The notes under the pieces were generated by a model. The model ran no database searches, was not told the origin of the DNA, and saw only the letters and a program-made list of their open reading frames with translations. From assembly GCA_029851415.1 (NCBI GenBank), contig CM056742.1, positions 157,113,121 to 157,177,120 on the forward strand: a stretch of DNA of 64,000 nt, in the 5' to 3' direction. This DNA comes from Eretmocerus hayati. Lineage: Eukaryota > Arthropoda > Insecta > Hymenoptera > Aphelinidae. Shown here one piece after another: positions 53,897-64,000 of the stretch; positions within the stretch are counted from its first letter, which is position 1; the number at the start of each line of letters is the position of its first letter. Both the position numbers and the translations under genes were made by a program.

Positions 53897-55540
53897 ATAC
53901 ATACCCAGATCATTCATCATAAGTTCAAGAACTACATTTTTTATCTTCGATTTGTAAGGAAATGTACAGGAGGAATTATTATCTCTACTCATTGTCAATA
54001 ACATTTAAGGAACTCTATCCACTTAGTCTTCTCAATGCTCACTCCCGTAATTATCAATATTCCTCCCTTGCAACTTCAAAAGTCTCTAAAAGTGTATCAA
54101 ACATGATGCTCTGAAATTCAAACTCTAGATCATTCTTGGCTCTATGGCTATAGGCAATCGTAGAACAAACAGCAGATTCATGCGTACCGTTTTGTCGAGA
54201 ACTATACTTTTAGCTTAACCCACCTTGGTACTGCAAACTGAAGTAAACTACTCACTATCAGAGTTTATTATAAACATTACTGCGTGATGTACAGAAAACG
54301 AAGTGTGATTGATGGAATACCAGTTTAGCTGCTCGGTGAGTGAGAATCAGTATGTAGGAAAAGACAAGTCAAGTTGTACGATTTCAGCAATGCATATACA
54401 AGATTTAATTTTTGGTAAGCCTTATTTGTGTAAAAATTTAGTCAAATTTCCCAATCGCACAATTTTAAAGGTTCCGCTTTGATTGTGTCTTGTGTCCTTC
54501 GTCCATCGTATTCGGGGTTAACCTCGCAATGAACTATTTTTGCTATAAATTGGAGGTTTGCCTGTCAATCAAGTTGTTGTGCTGCCAGACCGTGGTTGTT
54601 CCAGATTCGCTCCATTATCTCACGTTATAGAATATGGTCATGAAAATTGTCATAGGTGAACGTGTATTCAGAAGAGAAATATTTCTGCGGAACTCATTCT
54701 TCTCGAACGGAAACAAATTGGTGCGTGTCATGATTGAACGCGTTCAAGTTCATCAAATTTTTACCTAAACTCGATTCATCGACACAATTTTATTTTGATT
54801 TACGTGTATTTCTTTAATATTGAGGCAGCATTTTTACATTTCATTTCTAATAAACAGGACCGAAATTGCAGTTCAATGGTATTATTTTGGGAATGAACAA
54901 CAGATCTCTTAGTGTATACATCTTTTCAAATGAGAAAATGGATGTCTTTTTTGCAATCAAATACTGTCTTTTCAGGCCGCAGTTATTTTTGATGAGAATA
55001 TGATGATTGATTCCGGGACGACTGTTGGAAAAATAGATTTGGGAAAGCACAACGTTGTGTTCTAGAATATTTGTGAGAGGTCTTATCTGAATAATTTCAG
55101 TGCGTGGAACATAATTGTTTAGTTCTTTTACGTCAGCTCCACACTTTTGTGATGATCGGCTTGTCGTGGTGAAGCATAAAAAATATGCATTCACTGAGAA
55201 TTGAGACTGTGCAAAGCGTAATTTCTATTCCGAGTTAGATCACGAAAATGTCAGCTCTGCTTCTTTTTTTTCTCCTGTTGGCTACCCCAGCTTTTGCCCG
55301 GGATGTGCCCTATACCATTGCACGCTGCACGTCCTTTTATTAGCTGTGCAATGATAAAAAATGGTAATCTTACTTTGAATCTCCCGCGGCACGCGAAACT
55401 GATTTTGGGTCGGTCTAAATCACACATATTCTCATATTTTGACATAATAAACGTAAAAAAAAGTTGCGGAAAGGTCAACGAGTGCCCATTGCTGAGATTG
55501 ACATATTGGGCCATGTTGGGTACACTCATCTCGATATTTT
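53897..55540. other. Spacer downstream of RPB11
   Basis: AT-rich sequence holding the RPB11 3' UTR; no clear AATAAA was seen close to the stop. A 115-codon minus-strand ORF (54847-55194) contains PRTEIIQIRPL but is bounded by an upstream stop and lacks a clear start or splice context, so it is not called a gene. Confidence 0.4.
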
Positions 55541-56748
55541 TCGTTTAGTCTCTTGTTTTCTCAAGTACTATCAGACTATCAGTGTGATAAAATACCATCA
55601 GACTATGAGTAAATCACAGCAATTGTTTGGAATATTGCGTTCATTTATTCATTTCCATAAATTCCGTCACGTCAGCTTCCTGCTACTCATTTACCCGAAT
55701 CAGTTTACGATAATAAGTGAAAATACGGACTTTGAGGATGTATGATTGGCCTACTATCACACTTACGTTGAATTAGACCTTTCCAGGATTCCTGATATCA
55801 AATAAATTGAAAATGTTCAGAATATTTTCGTGGATTACGATCCGAATGAAAAAGAAGGTAAACAACTCAAGCGACCTTAAAATCCAATAACGCATGGATG
55901 CTTAGAGAAAGAAAGCAGATACTCATCGGTTGGTTGGATATTTTCTACCTAATCTTGATCAGAATGAACATTTCAATGAAAGAAATAGTACGTTTTTATG
56001 TGCCTGCAGAGCGTGCAATTGGACCTGTCCCGAGAGCTCGATATGATTATATTGGACAACAAAATTTTGGGCCCCAAATAATGCACAGACTGGAGAATAA
56101 TTTTCTAGTGTCATATTTGACGTAGAAACCCAATTATGAGCCAGGCTCGATTTGTACGTCGAAAATTACACAAGAGGATGGTTGTTCAGTTCATGCACTA
56201 ATTCTGACCCAAAATTTTGTTGTCCAGTGTAATCATATCGAGCTCTCGGGTCAAGTTCAAGTGCACGCTTCCCAGATACATACAAAACATGCAATTTCTT
56301 TCATAAAAAATGTACATTTTGATCAAGATTATGAGGTAGAAAATATCTAACCAGCAGATGAGTATCTGACTTCTTTCTCTAAGTACACATGCGCTATTGG
56401 AATTTGAGGTCGCTTTAGTTGTTTACCCGTTTTTTCCATTCGGATCGTAATCCTCGGAATTATTCTGAATTTTTAATTTATTCGATAGAAAGAATACTGA
56501 AAAGGTCTATCTCAACATATGTGTGGCAGTAGGACGATTGCGTCTCCTTTTGGTTTGTATTGTCGCTTTTTATCGAAAATTGATCTAGGCAAACAAATAG
56601 CAGGCAACGCGAAAGATTCAGTACAATGTTTTCTGATATTTTTCACAGGCATTAAGGTATCCTGAAAAAAAATGAACGCAATGTGCGAAAAGATTGCTGT
56701 GATGGGCTGATAGACTGATAGTATTTGAAAAGACAGGAGACTGAACAA
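55541..56748. repeat. 1.2-kb inverted duplication with coding-like arms
   Basis: Arms of about 600 bp meet near 56140. Matching inverted pairs include ATTACGATCCGAATG near 55836 and CATTCGGATCGTAAT near 56438, ATATGATTATATTGGACAAC near 56040 and GTTGTCCAGTGTAATCATAT near 56219, and AGTACTATCAGACTATCAG near 55565 facing CTGATAGACTGATAGTA near 56707. Translated in the same relative frame, both outer arms give peptides like SCFLKYYQTIS and SCLFKYYQSIS. The duplicated unit may therefore once have been coding. No intact gene remains. Confidence 0.6.
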
Positions 56749-57689
56749 AAAAGACTATTCAGTTTTCGAGTCATAACGGCAGTAGTTGAACATATTTTAA
56801 CTGCCTTGCTTCACAGTCATTTTAAAGGGTTCATATTTGATCTTCGGTCAGAGACCGTAATATTGGTCAATAATGATGTACAACAGTGAGCTAACATTGA
56901 AAACCTATTACACAATAGTGTGAAATTGGAGGATCAATCAGTATGACATTTCGACGTTTACTATATCTTTTGCGGGTGATAAGGATTCTCTGATATGTAC
57001 TTGACCTCATTGATGATCGAAATATTTCTGCACAGGATCTTGATCTTAACCCTAATACTTTTGTGGATGCACTCAAAATTTACATTGTCGAAAACAACAA
57101 CTACCTTATTGTCGTTGGGCTTGGATACAAAACTCGCTTACCTCGCACCGACACGAATATCGCAGGCACTCATTCTATAGGTAATTAGCCATTTGAGTAT
57201 GAAAATAATTTTTTTTAAATGTTATGAAACTCACTGAAGCGGTGTTGCAATGTAATATTTACTATCAAACTACAGTAACCTGCAAAAAGATGGAATACGA
57301 ATACCATCCCAAGAATGTCAATATTCTGGGCGTTTTATCAAGCCTATGACGACTTTCCCAATAGCATTTTCAACATCACAAAAATTTCTTTCGATTTATG
57401 CCTATTAAGAAATTTTCAATAGAAGCCTTATCTAATCATTGTCACTGAAAGCTCGCAGTTTCTCATTCGAACATCTTGACTCTGTGCGGACATGACCATA
57501 TTGACCTCGCAGGATCCTCAAAGTATCATTTCTCGATAATATTCTACAATCAAATTACGAGCGGTGGAAGGACAAGAAATCCGTACACCTAAATTCATGG
57601 GTAACGCTCTATTTTTGTGGAACCTGCATTATTGACGTAGAATGTGTGTCGAAAAATCAATTGCATGTGATAAGATAACGGTTCCACGT
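56749..57689. other. Spacer without recognised gene
   Basis: AT-rich DNA with ORFs of about 60 codons and no family resemblance; no repeat structure was noted. Confidence 0.45.
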
Positions 57690-58380
57690 GGGTGGACGCG
57701 GAGAGTAGTACCTGCTCCCTGCTCTCACCTCTCCTCTTTGTGCCACGACGTTGCACCCGCGACGGCTACGTGGCGGAGCACAACTCCTGTGCACGGTTTG
57801 TCGTTCGTCGCGGATGCACCGTCAGCATGCTGAAAAAAAGTATTCGCTGCAAGTGCACTTCGACGGAGCGAAGTCCATCCTTAACTGCACAAGTCTTCAC
57901 TGCAGCACGGACCTCCGAGAGCGGTGGATGTGATTGGACAAGAGGAAAGAATGGATAGAGGAGTACTTGAATTGTGTGAAGAGGTGGATAGAATGATGTT
58001 GGAAGAATGGCAGCTTCGGTGGGATCAAAGCAGGAATGGGAGAGACACGTTATGCGTTCATTCAGGACGTGACGGTTTTAAGGAGGATGAGGAGAGGACT
58101 CTTTGAGCCGAGTCTATGGGCCAGTTTTCTTTTAAAAGGCCATGGCTCGCTCAACCTCACCTTATATTCCCGCAATTTGAGTGACTCTCCCGAATGCTTC
58201 TGTGGGGATCCCACTGAGGATGTCGCTCATGTATTGTGCGAATGCCGATTGTACCGAGATATCCGGGACCTCGATGCAATGGGCGTTCTGAGAGGCGGTA
58301 ACGGATCATGGGACTTTTCACAAGTCTTCATGAAGAAACCTCAATATCTCGCCCTCTCCTCCTTCGCTGAACAAGCGTGA
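57690..58380 (+). pseudogene. Decayed 3' end of a non-LTR retrotransposon ORF2
   Basis: A GC-richer stretch carries an interrupted reading frame. Its last part (58036-58380) contains CFCGDPTEDVAHVLCECRLY, the C..C..H....C zinc motif found at the C-terminus of R1/Jockey-type LINE reverse-transcriptase proteins. The preceding LEEWQLRWDQSRNGR lies in a different frame, so a frameshift sits near 58040. Further upstream the frame changes again. The reverse-transcriptase core is missing. This is a 5'-truncated, inactive copy, the usual fate of LINE insertions. Confidence 0.7.
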
Positions 58381-59100
58381 AGCGTTCAGGATCAGGAGGG
58401 GGGAGCGTGACAGGAGGGAGGTCAAGGATGTATGAGTGACGAATGGATGAATTGAGGTTTTTGGAAATTCCTCAACCCCATACCGCAAGCGGGGCTCACG
58501 CCCCGGGGTGTGACGAAACTCCGGCCCCAGTTTTCGGTTGGGAGGAGCCTGGCCCCGAGACTGGTGCTCGGCGTGCATCGTCTCCCTCAACCATGGACCG
58601 CAAGGAGAGCTGGGTCACTTGGTGGCCCAACTCTGGGGTCTGACAGCCCCCCCCCCCCCCGGGCCCCAGTCAACGCCGGACAGAGCGTACACCGGGTAAG
58701 TCTTCTCCTACTCCCCTGGTGCTCGGAGAGCTCCCTAGGCTCCTGCGAAGCCTAGATGAGCACCATTCAATCCCCCACCGAGGGATGGGTTCGGCCATGT
58801 ACTGGGGGCTGATCCAAAAATTCGGTAGTTGGTTGGGAAGCTGTGTTGTTCACGAGTAGCCCCCTACTCGACAACGTACTGTTCCCACATCAACGCGCTG
58901 GCATGGCGTATCCCTGCCCCGTGCTCATGGGGGCAGCCGGGATAGAGCCAATAGGCAGGGGCCCGGGATATAAACTCAATATTCGTTGTAGCACGGACCG
59001 TCGTCGTCGACGACAAGCAGTGCAGCAGCCAGACCGCTCGTACCAATCATAGTACACGCACACTCTCTCTTCCGAGCCCTTTTGTACGACCTTAGTCAAC
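58381..59100 (+). repeat. GC-rich tail, probably LINE 3' UTR and associated repeat
   Basis: This stretch is markedly more GC-rich than its surroundings and contains CACGCCCCGGGGTGTG and a C14 tract at 58647-58660. It directly follows the LINE frame, so the 3' UTR of that element is the simplest reading. No terminal poly(A) or target duplication was found to fix the end. Confidence 0.4.
58647..58660. repeat. C14 homopolymer
   Basis: Fourteen uninterrupted C, followed by GGGCCCC. It is prone to slippage and to assembly error. Confidence 0.9.
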
Positions 59101-60094
59101 TGAGTTGGGATTCATCCAAATCAACCTCGCCTCCGCGTAACAATGGCATGGAATCGTCTGAATCCTTTAAAATTAGAGTAATGTTTGTCAGAGGATGCAA
59201 ACAGGACCTAAGTCCAGTTGGACCAGAAAACGAATGGTATTTCAGACTGGAAGTTGTTCAGACTGTTACCTCTCAGGTGGTCAGATTTTTTTTCAAATCG
59301 CAAAAACTAGTAAGTTTTTTGTGATTTCATAGAATTCTTTCTGAAGAACTGTCGGTGACTAAAGGGTCTGAGATACTTCCATTTTGGTGGTGGAGTCTAC
59401 TTTGACAGTGCCCGTAGATCCGCTCATGAGAAATCAATTTGATAATGAATATGAAAAGAAACCTCGGGATCCCCGTCAATGAGAGTGTGATCACTCCCGC
59501 GTCTCGCCGGGTGGAGACGAGATTTCCCAATTGGAGCAGTCTTCTTCTGGTCCGCGGCGACGGTTTGGAGCACGGCAAGCCGAGCGAGCCTTTTGGCTTG
59601 TTGGAGTCCGTACAAGTCCCACTGACGTTCGCTCTCAGTGCGGGGTACGGAAGCCTTGCTCCAGGTGCGACCGCGATGGTTACGATCCATCCGTACGGGC
59701 TGGGAAGGAGTGCGGAGTTGACGTAGGGCGGTCCGCGGTCGGGACGGACGCAGGGACAGGTAGGTGAATAATCCGAATCGTTTCTGAGTTCAACTGCGGC
59801 TCGGTACCTTTGCGAAATACGAACACGACACAGACTCTATCGCTCATGATATCGAGCGGAAACGCGGTACGGTGTAACTAGGTCGCGATGCCGACGAGCC
59901 TGACGACACCAGGATACGTCGGTACGATGAGCAACGAGGCCACGGCTGGGTCGAGTGTCGTGGAGGATGCGTCGTGATGATGGTCCGGAAAAGCTTGAGA
60001 GTCGAGTGCTGGATGCTCGCCCTTTTTGTAGGCAGAGCAGAATGTGTACAGTGTAACGGTATGTAGCGTCAGTCGTGTATGGAAGACATATGGA
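59101..60094. other. Mixed-composition spacer, partly GC-rich
   Basis: From about 59460 to 59960 the sequence is GC-rich with overlapping ORFs on both strands (59439-59726 and 59531-59767 plus, 59424-59690 minus). None shows a domain. It may be more element-derived DNA linked to the adjacent LINE and tandem arrays. Confidence 0.35.
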
Positions 60095-60450
60095 ACCATG
60101 GTACGATGCGTTAGCGAAAATTGCTAACGCAGAAACGACGCGTGGCGTTAGCCCTGGGTACGATGTGTATGGGATAACTGTGCGGTGTGTTAGCGAGAAG
60201 CACTAACGCAATAATGGTATGTGGCGTTAGTTGTGTGTAAAATGCGTATGAAATAACTGTACGGTGCGTTAGCGAGAAGCACTAACGCAATAATGGTACG
60301 TGGCGTTGGTCTTGTGACAATTGCATATAGAATAGCTATGCGGTGCGTTCGTGAAAAACGCTAACGCGAAAACGGCGTGCAGCGTTAGTTTGTGTATATG
60401 ATGCATATGGAATAACGGTGCGGTGTGTTAGTGAAGAAAAAAACGGTTCG
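60095..60450. repeat. Minisatellite A, period about 80 bp
   Basis: About four to five diverged copies of a unit containing GCGGTGCGTTAGCGAGAAGC, then ACTAACGCAATAATGG and TGGCGTTAGT. Unit starts recur near 60100, 60180, 60260, 60340 and 60419. Each unit holds an internal inverted pair GCGTTAG / CTAACGC. Confidence 0.75.
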
Positions 60451-60479
60451 TGGCGTTAGTCGCGGTGTCGGGTATGAAT

Positions 60480-60680
60480 AGGTAGGTTAACGCGGCATAG
60501 CGTTACTTGCGCTAACGCAATACGGCGTTACCCTCGGTGTGGGGTGTATTAACGCAACACGGCGTTATCCTCGGTGCGAGGGGTGTTAACGCCACGTGGC
60601 GTTACCCTCGGTCGAGGTGTACTAACGCGCCATAGCGTTACCCTCGGTTCGAGGTGTACTAACGCGACATGGTGTTAGTG
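60480..60680. repeat. Minisatellite B, period about 45-50 bp
   Basis: Successive units read GTACTAACGCGCCATAGCG-TTACCCTCGGT with variants, at about 60487, 60535, 60583 and 60629. It shares the TAACGC/GCGTTA core with the adjacent 80-bp array but has a different unit length. Confidence 0.75.
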
Positions 60681-61276
60681 ATGTGTATTTTTCGTGATAT
60701 GAATGTGCTCGTCGATTATTTAATGAAGATGCGCACATCAATTTTCCATTTTTTACATAGCACTGAATGCATGGTTCTGGTATGATTGTGTGATGCACTT
60801 GCTGGAGGCGTGAAAGAAGGAATTAGTGAACCAGAGCGTATCCTTCGGATCTAAGTACGTGACTCTGAGACGGAGCATCCATGGTTCATGTGGAAGGCGG
60901 ACTCGGCGAAACTCTGGTTTCATCTTCTTCTGGTAGGCAGAGACTATCTCCCAGAAAAAGATAAAACCAATAGTACTACTTGTAAATGTCCAATAGTTCG
61001 GATACTACAGTTGAAGACATTATAGCATTGCAAGTATATTTGTAGGCCTCTTTTCCATATCGGCCCATGTAGGCAATGTTAATATTTTTTGCTGTAGCTC
61101 AAAATTGGTTGTGGATATTAACAAGCACGGCTTCGGATTTTGTCTTCTGGGGGTAGAAGGTGACCATAACCAGATCTGTCCATCACAAATCCTGGATACT
61201 CCTTGTAAGTCTAATATGGTATCGGGTTTTGAGCGCCTGCGGTGATATCTAAAAAGAGATTTTTTCATCAGGGAAG
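60681..61276. other. Spacer upstream of the gustatory receptor
   Basis: No gene recognised. This should include the receptor promoter, but no core element could be assigned. The 135-codon minus-strand ORF (61020-61427) overlaps the first receptor exon and shows no family resemblance. Confidence 0.4.
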
Positions 61277-62892
61277 ATGTCTGCAAATCGTATAATACCA
61301 GCTCTGCACATGGTTGTGACTCCAGCGATCTTATTGTGCCAGATATTGGGATCTGCGCCCTATTCTTTTTCAAAGACCAATGATCGGATTCAGTTAAAGA
61401 CGTCATTGATGCTTTGTTTATTATCAATGATTTGGATATTTATTCAAACTTACTGTATTTGGGATACTTATAGATGTATCGATGGATCGTATTACTCGAT
61501 TGTCGTCAATCATACTCGAAAAGTCAAGGTTTGTTCAAAGGGGTCTTCTAACAATATTATGAATGAATGTGATTTTGATAAACTAACGCTTCACACGTAA
61601 ATTTGCATGAAATTTGATTTCCAGTATACGGTGAACTATCTGGCCTTGGTGGTAGAGATGACTTTGAGTATTGTTGCGCGAAACCGGTTCATCAATATTT
61701 GGAATAAAATCCAAGATTTCGACAGTAGTTTTTGTCTGGAGTTTTCCAATTTGGGAACAAGAGAGATCTTCAAGAGTGAAGTATTGATGGAAGCAAAGCG
61801 ACGACTTTGGACGTACATTATTTTCAGTATAGTGATTATAGGTGTTCTCACCCAGTCAAAATATCAAAGAACCTACGAAACTCACATGATCTGTTTCTGT
61901 TCACACCTTGTGGTTTTCAATCTTTATTTTATCTCTTTTAAGTTCAGTTCCATCGTTTACTATCTCGGCCAACGCTTCAGATGTTTGAACACATTCATGC
62001 AGCAAAGACTTGAGGAAATATCTCACTATGAAGGCAACATTGAAATCGTTCAAATTGAAAGAAATATAATGGTGAGTTGATAAAAAAGACTCAATCGGTG
62101 TAACAACTCAAAATGCTATCGATTCCGCTTCCCGAGGATGATTCATGAAATAAAAAAATCTGTCTGCCCTAGCAAGCTGAAGTACTTTACGAAAATCTCT
62201 TGGACGCTGCTGAAAGACTCAATGAGATCTACTCATGGCCATTGTTGATATATATATTTGATCTGTTCCTGTTTCTCATATGCGATTCTTACTTGTTCCT
62301 CTCGTCATTTTTGGACACGGCTGATGGACGAATCACGTCTAGCACAATTTATTTATCTCTTTGGCTACTTTTACATCTTACAGGAATTTCTGTGATGTTC
62401 ATCACTTGTGATCACGTCTGTTCAGAGGTATGTACGTAAGAGAATAACCACTAGATCAGGAACGTCTCAATTTCAAATTTCACTGAATTTTACAGTCACT
62501 TCGCTCATCTAACATCTTAGTGGGGTGGCATAGGCGAGCGACTTGTATCAATCATCAACACGTGTGTACTGCATCTTCTTTTCATATCAAATTTTATTTA
62601 TAAGCATAAGAAAGATTGAATCAAGATTTAAATTGTGGGAAAGGATGAGTGACATTATCTTTTCACAGTCCAGCGCTTCTACACTTTCTTACCAGCTTCG
62701 TAGATTACAGTTTGCAGCAGCTGGATTTTTTAACATGGACTTGAAATCACTGATCTCGGTTTGTCTTTTCAATATATTCTGTGAAGGTTTGAATTTTTTT
62801 GGTATCACTTATAAAACAGAATTTTCATTTCCCAGACACTGGGATGTGTGATAATGAATCTAATCATCCTCGTACAAATGAGCGAGAAATGA
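61277..62892 (+). CDS. Gustatory receptor (insect 7tm chemoreceptor)
   Basis: Exons 61277-61528, 61625-62071, 62173-62427, 62669-62758 and 62836-62892 are firm in frame. An intervening piece, about 62521-62561 joined to the next exon extended to about 62626 or 62614, is likely but its acceptor is weak. The product is about 395 aa. Hydrophobic segments are visible near MVVTPAILLCQIL, LMLCLLSMIWIFIQTY, YLALVVEMTLSIVA, YIIFSIVIIGVLT, VVFNLYFISFKFSSIVYYL, PLLIYIFDLFLFLICDSYL, and the last exon. NEIYSWPLL and QLRRLQFAAAGFFNMDLKSLIS are Gr signatures, and VIMNLIILVQM occupies the place of the family's TYhhhhhQF end motif. Members are ligand-gated channels of sensory neurons; the ligand cannot be told. 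An AATAAA at 62916 follows. Confidence 0.8.
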
Positions 62893-62915
62893 TACAGAGC
62901 TAAATCTCAATCAGA

Positions 62916-62921
62916 AATAAA
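62916..62921 (+). terminator. Poly(A) signal of the gustatory receptor
   Basis: AATAAA lies 24 nt after the receptor stop codon, supporting this stop as the true end of the gene. Confidence 0.55.
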
Positions 62922-63119
62922 GAAAGAACAGGAAATATTATGAAACGATTCACGTGCTTTTGGGCACAGAAGACCATAAAAGCAGCGTCATTGTGCTGTA
63001 AACTGTTCCTAGCTCAGTTTCTTTTGGTATTAACGCACACCTCGCGTCAAGGTGTCATGAAAGTGTCTTCATAATCCGTCGATGAGGTGTTTTTTTGGGA
63101 GTTAGTAAGAATCCGTTTT

Positions 63120-63271
63120 AACACGTTCGCTGTTACGGGTCCCACCGGTGGGACCCGTTCGTCCTCTTTTGTGTGCGGTGGTGATAAAAATCCCATTAAA
63201 TGGGTCCCACCCATGGAACCCGTCGCACACAAAAAAGGAACTATGATTTCCTGCGTCGCAGCGAACGTGTT
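63120..63271. mobile_element. 152-bp TIR element (MITE-like)
   Basis: The ends are AACACGTTCGCTG and its exact inverse complement CAGCGAACGTGTT. Inside are palindromic GGGTCCCACCGGTGGGACCC (63138-63157) and a second GGGTCCCACCCATGG copy near 63201. No coding capacity. The left flank ends TTTT and the right continues CACC, with no clear target duplication. Confidence 0.7.
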
Positions 63272-63985
63272 CACCTAAATTGCATCGGTTCATATTTCAA
63301 AATGGCGAGTAAAATGATTTCTCCCTCCACGATTCACATGGAATTGAGAGTATCACTTTTGTCCACAAGATACGTTTTCCTTCTAGAACTCAGGAAATGT
63401 GTAGGGTATCTTTTTGTAGAGCTTTTCAAGACCCTGGAAATAAGTCTCTTAACAATTTATCGAATAATGCGTCGGTTCCGAGTTATAAGGCATTCTTATT
63501 CAAATTTCACGGATTTTGCAATACATACATTCATTATACATCATAATCTATACTTCATACTCTCAGCATATTTGGGAGAGCCGGAAGATCATCGAGAGGA
63601 CTTTTCTGGATATATTCGATGAATATGCGAGAAAGAACCTCTACAGAATCTTCCGGCTCTCCTAAAAATGGCGGAAATATGAGTTATGTAATATGATGTA
63701 TGGTGGAAAAATGACAAAATGCTTAACATTTAAACAAGAATACCTTATAACCTCGCTTATAATTAAAAGGCGCATCATTCGATGATTCATTAGAAGACTT
63801 TGGTTGTAAGTCTTAAGAAGCCCGACAAATAGTAATTCTACACGTTTTCCGATGAAATGAATATTTTTCGAATTACAGGAGAAAAACGTTGTTTTGAGAC
63901 CAAACTACTTTTCATTCCGTGTTGATTATGGAGGGAGAAATCATTTCTCTCGCGAACCAATACGATTTAAGTTAGAACGGATTTT
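63265..63985. mobile_element. 0.7-kb foldback element downstream of the receptor
   Basis: AAATGATTTCTCCCTCCA near 63310 faces TGGAGGGAGAAATCATTT near 63930, GGGAGAGCCGGAAGAT near 63571 faces ATCTTCCGGCTCTCCT near 63647, and CATACATTCATTATACATCA near 63525 faces TATGATGTATGG-type sequence near 63690. The arms are about 320 bp with a spacer of about 65 bp. The right end is close to the window edge, so its limit is approximate. Confidence 0.7.
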
Positions 63986-64000
63986 TACTGTGTGAGAGTA

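Noticed and set aside
54847..55194. Minus-strand 115-codon ORF with PRTEIIQIRPL, faintly like a cystine-knot factor
   Set aside because: The required cysteine pattern is absent, the start is a GTG, and an in-frame stop lies shortly upstream.
60095..60680. CRISPR-like array of regular repeats
   Set aside because: Repeats are contiguous tandem units with no unique spacers, in an animal genome; a minisatellite explains them.
61020..61427. 135-codon minus-strand ORF
   Set aside because: Overlaps the first gustatory receptor exon in antisense and resembles no family.

Overview
The window reads as animal nuclear DNA, most likely from an insect. Genes are split by short introns with GT..AG borders, several introns and spacers carry transposon debris, and the proteins are clear insect orthologues plus one insect-type gustatory receptor. 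The order (Hymenoptera fits the protein style, abundant CpG and AT-rich spacers) is an inference, not a proof. All exon joins were made by hand from splice signals and reading phase.

Layout. 1-5033 (+): the last four exons of IA-2/ia2, a phosphatase-like dense-core-vesicle protein; the gene starts outside the window. 7075-12482 (-): CtIP/RBBP8/Sae2-type DNA-end-resection factor in six exons, tail to tail with ia2. Its introns hold a 1.08-kb foldback element and a field of CGAAAC-rich repeats. 13640-25330 (-): Cdk12, twelve coding exons, 1888 codons, with RS, poly-His and Gln-rich regions before the kinase domain. A small single-exon gene (15537-15893, -) lies inside one of its introns. A non-coding first exon and promoter probably lie near 27835-28400. 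28500-37500 is gene-poor and full of foldbacks, two tRNA-like remnants and a degenerate short-unit repeat. 37599-40168 (+): Ncbp3, the third nuclear cap-binding subunit. 44706-46603 (-): rolled/ERK MAP kinase, complete in seven exons, 368 aa. 53183-53896 (+): RNA polymerase II subunit RPB11, complete, 117 aa. 55541-56748: an inverted duplication. 57690-59100: a decayed 3' end of a non-LTR retrotransposon. 60095-60680: two tandem arrays sharing a TAACGC core. 61277-62892 (+): gustatory receptor. 63120-63985: a small TIR element followed by another foldback.

Functionally, three of the genes serve Pol II transcription and RNA handling: Cdk12 phosphorylates the Pol II C-terminal domain, RPB11 is a core Pol II subunit and NCBP3 binds capped RNA. 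CtIP acts in double-strand-break repair, ERK in growth-factor signalling, and ia2 in neuroendocrine secretion. There is no operon logic; the neighbourhood looks like ordinary insect synteny. The unusual content is in the non-coding DNA: at least six long inverted-repeat (foldback) structures of roughly 0.6-1.2 kb in 64 kb, several inside introns.
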